Of a stretch of DNA of 40,768 nucleotides, positions 36,478 through 40,768 are shown piece after piece. The stretch is taken from contig NZ_QYCP01000070.1 in assembly GCF_025506275.1 (NCBI RefSeq), positions 1-40,768 on the forward strand, in the 5' to 3' direction. The DNA is from Brevibacterium permense. Lineage in GTDB: Bacteria; Actinomycetota; Actinomycetes; Actinomycetales; Brevibacteriaceae. The notes beneath the pieces were generated by a model. It saw only the letters and a list, made by a program, of their open reading frames with translations. It had not been told where the DNA came from and ran no database searches. Numbering within the stretch: position 1 is the first letter of the stretch; each line of letters begins with the position of its first letter. The position numbers and the translations under genes are program-made.

Positions 36478-37422
36478 TCAGTGGAGGTCGGGGTTGAGCT
36501 CGATGCCCTTGGAGTCGCGAGCGATCGCCTCGACGGCGCCGGTGACAGAATTGCGGCGGAAGAGGATGTTGTTCTTCCCGCTGAGCTCGGCGGCCTTGAC
36601 CACGGCATCGTCTTCGCCGGGGACCGTCACGCGAGTGCCTGCAGTGATGTAGAGACCGGCTTCGACGATGCAGTCATCGCCGATGGAGATGCCGACACCG
36701 GCGTTCGCACCGAGGAGGCTGCCCGAGCCGATGGAGATGCGGTGCGTGCCGCCGCCGGAGAGCGTACCCATGATCGAGGCTCCGCCGCCGATGTCGGAAC
36801 CGTCCCCGACGACGACGCCCTGGGAGATGCGTCCTTCGACCATGGCCGAACCGAGCGTCCCGGCGTTGAAGTTCACGAAGCCTTCGTGCATGACGGTGGT
36901 GCCGGGAGCCAGGTGAGCGCCGAGGCGGACACGGTCGGCGTCGGCGATGCGCACACCGGAGGGGATGACGAAATCTGTCATCCGCGGGAACTTGTCGAGC
37001 CCGTACACGGCAACAGGGCCGCGGGCGAGGAGCTTGGCGCGAGTGGCCTCGAAGTCCTCGGGGGAGCAGGCGCCGAAGGAGGTCCATACGACATTGGCGA
37101 TATGGCCGAAGATTCCGTCGAGGTTGACGTCGTTGGGGGGCACGACTCGGTGGGACAGTGCGTGCAGACGCAGGTAGGCGTCGGCCGCCGAGGCGGGACC
37201 GGCGTCGAGATCGATCGTGGTGGTGACGACCTCTGAGCGGGTGCCGCGAGCTTCATCGGTGCCCACCAGGGCGTCGAGACCGTCGTCGGCGGCGCGATTG
37301 GTGGCGGCCGCCTCGGCGGTGTCGTGGGTATCACCGGTGCTCAAGGCGGGGTACCAGACGGAGAGGACGGTGTCGGAATGGATCGTGGCGAGTCCACGTG
37401 CGGAAACGATGCGTTCTGTCAT
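36478..37422 (-). CDS. dapD: Tetrahydrodipicolinate N-succinyltransferase DapD
   Basis: A 314-residue enzyme of the actinobacterial DapD type (about 317). An N-terminal domain is followed by a left-handed beta-helix (about residues 150-290; [63 protein letters not shown]). It transfers succinate from succinyl-CoA to tetrahydrodipicolinate. Its start is at a leaderless promoter (TAGGCT, 6 nt from the ATG) that mirrors that of dapE in the 41-bp divergent spacer. Confidence 0.96.
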   Translation of the reverse strand: MTERIVSARGLATIHSDTVLSVWYPALSTGDTHDTAEAAATNRAADDGLDALVGTDEARGTRSEVVTTTIDLDAGPASAADAYLRLHALSHRVVPPNDVNLDGIFGHIANVVWTSFGACSPEDFEATRAKLLARGPVAVYGLDKFPRMTDFVIPSGVRIADADRVRLGAHLAPGTTVMHEGFVNFNAGTLGSAMVEGRISQGVVVGDGSDIGGGASIMGTLSGGGTHRISIGSGSLLGANAGVGISIGDDCIVEAGLYITAGTRVTVPGEDDAVVKAAELSGKNNILFRRNSVTGAVEAIARDSKGIELNPDLH

Positions 37423-37463
37423 GCCTCAAGCCTAGACGGTGGCGCCGTACTAGGCTAAGAGAC
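37423..37463. promoter_or_regulatory. Mirror-image leaderless promoters for dapD and dapE
   Basis: The whole 41-bp divergent spacer contains a 28-nt dyad (37429-37456): AGCCTAG and CTAGGCT around ACGG/CCGT. Each outer arm contains TAGGCT, one reading toward dapD (37434-37429, 6 nt before ATG 37422) and one toward dapE (37451-37456, 7 nt before ATG 37464). Both fit the leaderless TANNNT spacing. The dyad also overlaps both RNA polymerase sites, so a single repressor dimer could silence both. Confidence 0.6.
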
Positions 37464-38630
37464 ATGACTGTCGATCCATCTGCTGAGACTGATGCCATAT
37501 TCGCGCCCGCCGGCGACCTCGACGAGTACCTGTTCGCCGCGGTGGGTGACCCGGCCGAACTCACCGGCCGACTGTGTGCCATCGAATCCGTGTCCGGGAA
37601 CGAAACCGTCCTGGCCGACGCCGTCGTCGCTGTCCTGGAGAGGATCAGCGCGGGTCAGGGACCGGACCTGGAGATCCTCCGCGACGGAGACACCGTCATC
37701 GCTCGCACGAACCTGGGACTGGCCGAGCGCATCGTCGTCGCCGGCCACCTCGACACCGTTCCCGTCGAAGACAACCTTCCGCCCGTGCGCACCCACATGT
37801 CCGGAGACGAGTACCCCGATGATGAGGTCATCTGGGGGCGGGGCGCCTGCGATATGAAGGCCGGAGTGGCGATGCAGCTGTCCACCGCGGCCACGCTGAC
37901 CAGTCCAAACCGCGATGTCACCTGGGTCTTCTACGACCATGAGGAGGTCGATGCCTCGCTCAACGGACTCGGCCGCGTCTCCCGCAACCATCCCGATTGG
38001 CTGGCCGGCGACTTCGCGATCCTCGGCGAACCCTCGAACGCCTCCGTCGAGGGCGGCTGCAACGGAACCATCCGCGTCGACGTCACCACCACCGGAGTCC
38101 GCGCCCACTCGGCTCGTGCTTTCATGGGCGTCAACGCCATCCACGCCGCCGCCGAGATCCTCACCCGGCTCGCCGAATTCGAAACCGGCACCGTCACGGT
38201 CGATGGACTCGACTACCGCGAATCCCTCTCTGCCGTGAACATCCGCGGGGGAGTCGCTGGCAACGTGGTGCCCGACGAGTGCGTGGTGTCCGTGAACTAT
38301 CGCTTCGCTCCGAGCAAGTCGGCTGCCGAGGCGGAATCCTTCCTGCGCGAGCTGTTCACCGGTTTCGACGTCGTCGTCACCGATGCCGCGGAGGGGGCCC
38401 GCCCCGGACTCGACAGGGCGATCGCCCAGGATTTCATCGACACACTCGGACTGTCCCCGGCACCGAAGCTCGGCTGGACGGATGTGTCCCGATTCAGCGC
38501 ACTCGGCGTTCCGGCGGTGAACTTCGGTCCTGGCAACCCTCTGTACGCCCATAAGTCGGATGAGCATGTTAGAGTCACCGAGGTGGAGCAGGCCACCGCA
38601 ACTCTGCGCAGCTACCTTCAGTGCAGGTGA
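37464..38630 (+). CDS. dapE: Succinyl-diaminopimelate desuccinylase DapE
   Basis: A 388-residue M20 metallopeptidase-like hydrolase. Zinc ligands are visible in VAGHLDTVPVEDN, IWGRGACDMKAGVAM and FYDHEEVD with the catalytic Glu. The distal AVNFGPGNPLYAHKSDEHV supplies the last His. It removes succinate to give LL-diaminopimelate, following DapC. Start ATG 37464 is set by the leaderless -10; an earlier ATG (37398) would overlap dapD. Its stop overlaps the possible start codons of the next gene, so translation may be coupled. Confidence 0.95.
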   Translation: MTVDPSAETDAIFAPAGDLDEYLFAAVGDPAELTGRLCAIESVSGNETVLADAVVAVLERISAGQGPDLEILRDGDTVIARTNLGLAERIVVAGHLDTVPVEDNLPPVRTHMSGDEYPDDEVIWGRGACDMKAGVAMQLSTAATLTSPNRDVTWVFYDHEEVDASLNGLGRVSRNHPDWLAGDFAILGEPSNASVEGGCNGTIRVDVTTTGVRAHSARAFMGVNAIHAAAEILTRLAEFETGTVTVDGLDYRESLSAVNIRGGVAGNVVPDECVVSVNYRFAPSKSAAEAESFLRELFTGFDVVVTDAAEGARPGLDRAIAQDFIDTLGLSPAPKLGWTDVSRFSALGVPAVNFGPGNPLYAHKSDEHVRVTEVEQATATLRSYLQCR

Positions 38631-38635
38631 ACGAG

Positions 38636-39499
38636 ATGACCAGAGCGACAGACGACGTCGATGGCGAGCTTTCGAGTGCTCCCGGGCGCCATTCTGCCGA
38701 CGATCCGACAGGCGACCGGGGAGACGACCCAACAGGTGACCCCGGCTTCTACAGCAAGGGCCCGCTGCGTCTGAGCGGTGACCAGGTGCCGGAGACGACG
38801 ACAGATCAGCGCCTCCTCGAATCGAAGTCGGGCACCGACTGGGTGCATGAGGACCCGTGGCGTGTCATGCGCATCCAGGCCGAGTTCGTCGAAGGATTCG
38901 GCTCGCTGGCCGAGACCGGACCGGCAGTGTCGATCTTCGGCTCAGCCCGTCTGAAAGCCGGTACCCAGGCCTATGCGGATACCCGCGAGATCGCTCGCCG
39001 CATCGCCGAGAACGGCAATGCGATCATCACCGGTGGGGGACCCGGAATCATGGAGGCCGGCAACCTCGGGGCCTGCGAGGGCGGGGGAGTGTCCATCGGG
39101 CTGGGCATCGAGCTGCCCTTCGAGACCGGACTCAACAAGCATGTCGAACTCGGCGTGAACTTCCGCTACTTCTTCGTCCGCAAGACCATGTTCCTCAAAT
39201 ACTCGCGCGGATTCGTCGTCATGCCCGGCGGCCTGGGTACTCTGGACGAGCTGTTCGAGGCCTTCACCATGGTCCAGACCGGCAAGATCACCTCATTCCC
39301 GATCGTGCTGTTCGGGACCGACTACTGGCGCGGGCTCGTCGACTGGATGCAGAACACGCTGCTGGCCGCGGGAACGATCAGCGAAACTGACCTGAACATG
39401 TTCACCCTCACCGATGACATCGACGAAGTCGTCGACGCGATCGGACCGGGGCACGGTCAGGACTCGGCCGCGGCGAATCCTGCGAACGGTCGACCATGA
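38636..39499 (+). CDS. LOG-family (TIGR00730) Rossmann-fold protein
   Basis: A 287-residue protein of the LOG family. The family motifs are GGGPGIMEAGNLGA and MPGGLGTLDELFE (PGGxGTxxE), which bind and cleave the N-glycosidic bond of nucleoside monophosphates such as cytokinin ribotides. The Mycobacterium homologue (Rv1205) has been reported to have this activity. The N-terminal about 60 residues are disordered and rich in Asp and Gly, longer than in the shortest LOGs. I prefer ATG 38636, with AGGTG 6 nt upstream; GTG 38621 or 38627 are alternatives. Overlaps the following gene by 4 bp (ATGA). Confidence 0.85.
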   Translation: MTRATDDVDGELSSAPGRHSADDPTGDRGDDPTGDPGFYSKGPLRLSGDQVPETTTDQRLLESKSGTDWVHEDPWRVMRIQAEFVEGFGSLAETGPAVSIFGSARLKAGTQAYADTREIARRIAENGNAIITGGGPGIMEAGNLGACEGGGVSIGLGIELPFETGLNKHVELGVNFRYFFVRKTMFLKYSRGFVVMPGGLGTLDELFEAFTMVQTGKITSFPIVLFGTDYWRGLVDWMQNTLLAAGTISETDLNMFTLTDDIDEVVDAIGPGHGQDSAAANPANGRP

Positions 39500-40395
39500 G
39501 GAGCGACATCTCATCAGTGCCGGAGGGCGAACGGTTCGATCTCGCCAGGGCTCGGTCCGGAACCCCGGCGATCATGGCCGTGATCAACCGCACCACAGAT
39601 TCGTTCTACGAATCCGCTGCCACGCTCGAGGAGGCGATCACGGCGGTGGAGGCGGCCGCCTCGGCGGGTGCTCAGATCGTCGACATCGGGGGAGTGCGCG
39701 CCGGCCGCGGACGGGAGATCTCCGTGGCCGAGGAGATCGACCGCGTGTGCCCGACCATCGAAGCAGTCGCAAGGTCCCACCCGCACGTGCTCATCAGCGT
39801 CGACACCTGGCGTCATGAAGTGGCTGAGGCTGCCTGCAGAGCCGGTGCGGGACTGCTCAACGACACCTGGGCCGGGATAGACCCGAAGCTCGCCGAGGTG
39901 GCCGCCCGACATGATGTCGGCATCGTCTGCTCCCACACAGGGGGATTGGATCCGCGCACCGACGCCCACCGCAACCGCTATGGCCTCCAGGCAGGTGACG
40001 TCGTCGATTCCACCTTGGCAGGCGTCATCGACCTCGCCGAGGCGGCGCGTGCAGCAGGGGTGCGCGAAGACCGGATCATCATCGATCCCACTCCCGACTT
40101 CGGGAAGAACACGTACCACTCGCTTCGTCTGCTGCGCGAACTCGACCGGTTCGCCGCGACCGGCTATCCGGTGCTGCTGGCGATCTCACGCAAGGATTTC
40201 GTCGGTGAGGCCATCGGTGAGGTCGCCCCGTCGGATCGGCTGTACGGAACGATCGCCGCGACCGCGCTGGCCATCGAGAAGGGAGCGGCGATGATCCGCA
40301 CCCACGATGTCAGGGTCACTGCCGACGCCATCGACGTGACCGTGGCGATCACCGGTGAAGCGGCACCGAGACACACCGTGCGCGGACTGCGCTGA
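39496..40395 (+). CDS. FolP2-like dihydropteroate synthase homologue
   Basis: A 299-residue pterin-binding TIM barrel close in pattern to mycobacterial FolP2. Compared with true dihydropteroate synthase: NxTPDSFSDGG is INRTTDSFYES, DxGGESTRPG is VDIGGVRAGRG, and MHMRG is CSHTGG. DPTPDFGKN, ISRKDFVGE and IRTHDV are retained. FolP2 in mycobacteria is thought not to make dihydropteroate, so folate synthesis is doubtful here. Context with LOG and DivIVA-like genes is the same as in mycobacteria and suggests a different, envelope- or glycosylation-related role. It overlaps LOG by 4 bp. Confidence 0.88.
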   Translation: MRSDISSVPEGERFDLARARSGTPAIMAVINRTTDSFYESAATLEEAITAVEAAASAGAQIVDIGGVRAGRGREISVAEEIDRVCPTIEAVARSHPHVLISVDTWRHEVAEAACRAGAGLLNDTWAGIDPKLAEVAARHDVGIVCSHTGGLDPRTDAHRNRYGLQAGDVVDSTLAGVIDLAEAARAAGVREDRIIIDPTPDFGKNTYHSLRLLRELDRFAATGYPVLLAISRKDFVGEAIGEVAPSDRLYGTIAATALAIEKGAAMIRTHDVRVTADAIDVTVAITGEAAPRHTVRGLR

Positions 40396-40430
40396 GCATT
40401 CCGGGCAGGTGCCTATGTGAAAATGGGGGC

Positions 40431-40766
40431 ATGCCTCTGTGGATTGTCATCGGTGTCGCAGCTGCGGTCTTCGTCCTCGTATTCGTCGTCGCAGCGACCT
40501 TCAACGTCTTCTCCTCCGAAACCGTCGACGAGGCCGAAGAGAGCTGGACCGGGCTGCCGGCGGAGTTCACCGCCAAGGACCTGGAATCGGTGCGGTTCCG
40601 GCCCGCCCTGCGCGGCTACCGGATGGAAGACGTCGACGCTGCCATGGCGATGCTGCGGGCACGTCTGAGCGAACTCGAAACCGCAGCCGCCCCCGCCGAG
40701 GCGGCACCGCCCACCAGCCCGACAACCGCACCTGACGGACCGGAAACGGCTGCCGGACCACGATGA
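40431..40766 (+). CDS. DivIVA-domain membrane protein (Rv1209-like)
   Basis: A 111-residue protein with an N-terminal membrane helix (LWIVIGVAAAVFVLVFVVAATF) and the short DivIVA-like motif VRFRPALRGYRMEDVDAAMAMLRARLSELE at about residues 55-85. An Ala/Pro/Thr-rich tail follows. The family is thought to be a polar or envelope scaffold but is poorly studied. It is 35 bp after folP2-like and its stop overlaps ATGAGC at 40763, a likely start for the next gene at the window edge. Confidence 0.8.
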   Translation: MPLWIVIGVAAAVFVLVFVVAATFNVFSSETVDEAEESWTGLPAEFTAKDLESVRFRPALRGYRMEDVDAAMAMLRARLSELETAAAPAEAAPPTSPTTAPDGPETAAGPR

Positions 40767-40768
40767 GC

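Overview
The window is high-GC actinobacterial chromosome. A mycothiol deacetylase (mshB), monomeric NADP-isocitrate dehydrogenase, PdxST with a divergent MocR regulator, the succinylase lysine pathway (dapC/dapD/dapE), a FolP2-type pterin-synthase homologue and many apparently leaderless genes all fit Actinomycetota. The combination resembles Micrococcales/Brevibacteriaceae, probably Brevibacterium, but the genus is an inference from gene content. No tRNA, rRNA, insertion sequence, prophage, plasmid or CRISPR feature was seen. Almost every gene is a housekeeping or ordinary metabolic gene.

Layout. 1-1684 (mostly - strand): a secreted protein with a Gly4Ser-like linker that runs off the left edge, a lipoprotein that overlaps it, and an HhH-GPD DNA glycosylase-like protein. 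1738-6900 (+): YchJ-like protein, DUF2087 protein, phosphoribosyltransferase, type-B carboxylesterase, AlkZ-like winged-helix protein and a diacylglycerol-kinase-like lipid kinase. 6883-9954 (-): pdxS-pdxT-HerA-like ATPase. 10174-11954 (+): MocR/PdxR-type regulator lacking the PLP lysine, then a small membrane protein. 12073-15510 (-): Sfp-type phosphopantetheinyl transferase, LapA-like protein and icd. 15668-19042 (+): thymidine kinase, PcaD-like hydrolase, Old Yellow Enzyme and a metallo-beta-lactamase-fold hydrolase. 19057-19641 (-): PH-domain membrane protein.

19642-26305 (+) is a peptide/oligopeptide ABC importer operon: a structured leader, a lipoprotein binding protein, an intra-operon hairpin, an oversized permease, a second permease and a fused two-domain ATPase. 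26412-31503 (+): typA, mshB fused to a membrane domain, and a VanW-family cell-envelope protein. 31537-32622 (-): GNAT acetyltransferase. 32813-35782 (+): 7Fe ferredoxin, dapC and citrate synthase. 35783-36477 is the only long gene-free stretch and holds an imperfect repeat pair and a strong hairpin. 36478-40766: dapD (-) back-to-back with dapE (+), then a LOG-family protein, FolP2-like protein and DivIVA-domain protein. The order typA, mshB, ferredoxin-aminotransferase, dapD/dapE, LOG, folP2, DivIVA parallels the Mycobacterium tuberculosis Rv1165-Rv1209 interval from memory, with genes missing or replaced.

No wholly new multi-gene system is evident. The items most worth following are the PLP-lysine-less PdxR-like regulator, the mirror-image leaderless dapD/dapE promoter, the permease with about six extra membrane helices, the MshB-membrane fusion, the structured leader of the ABC operon, the gltA-dapD repeats, and a strongly over-represented decamer.
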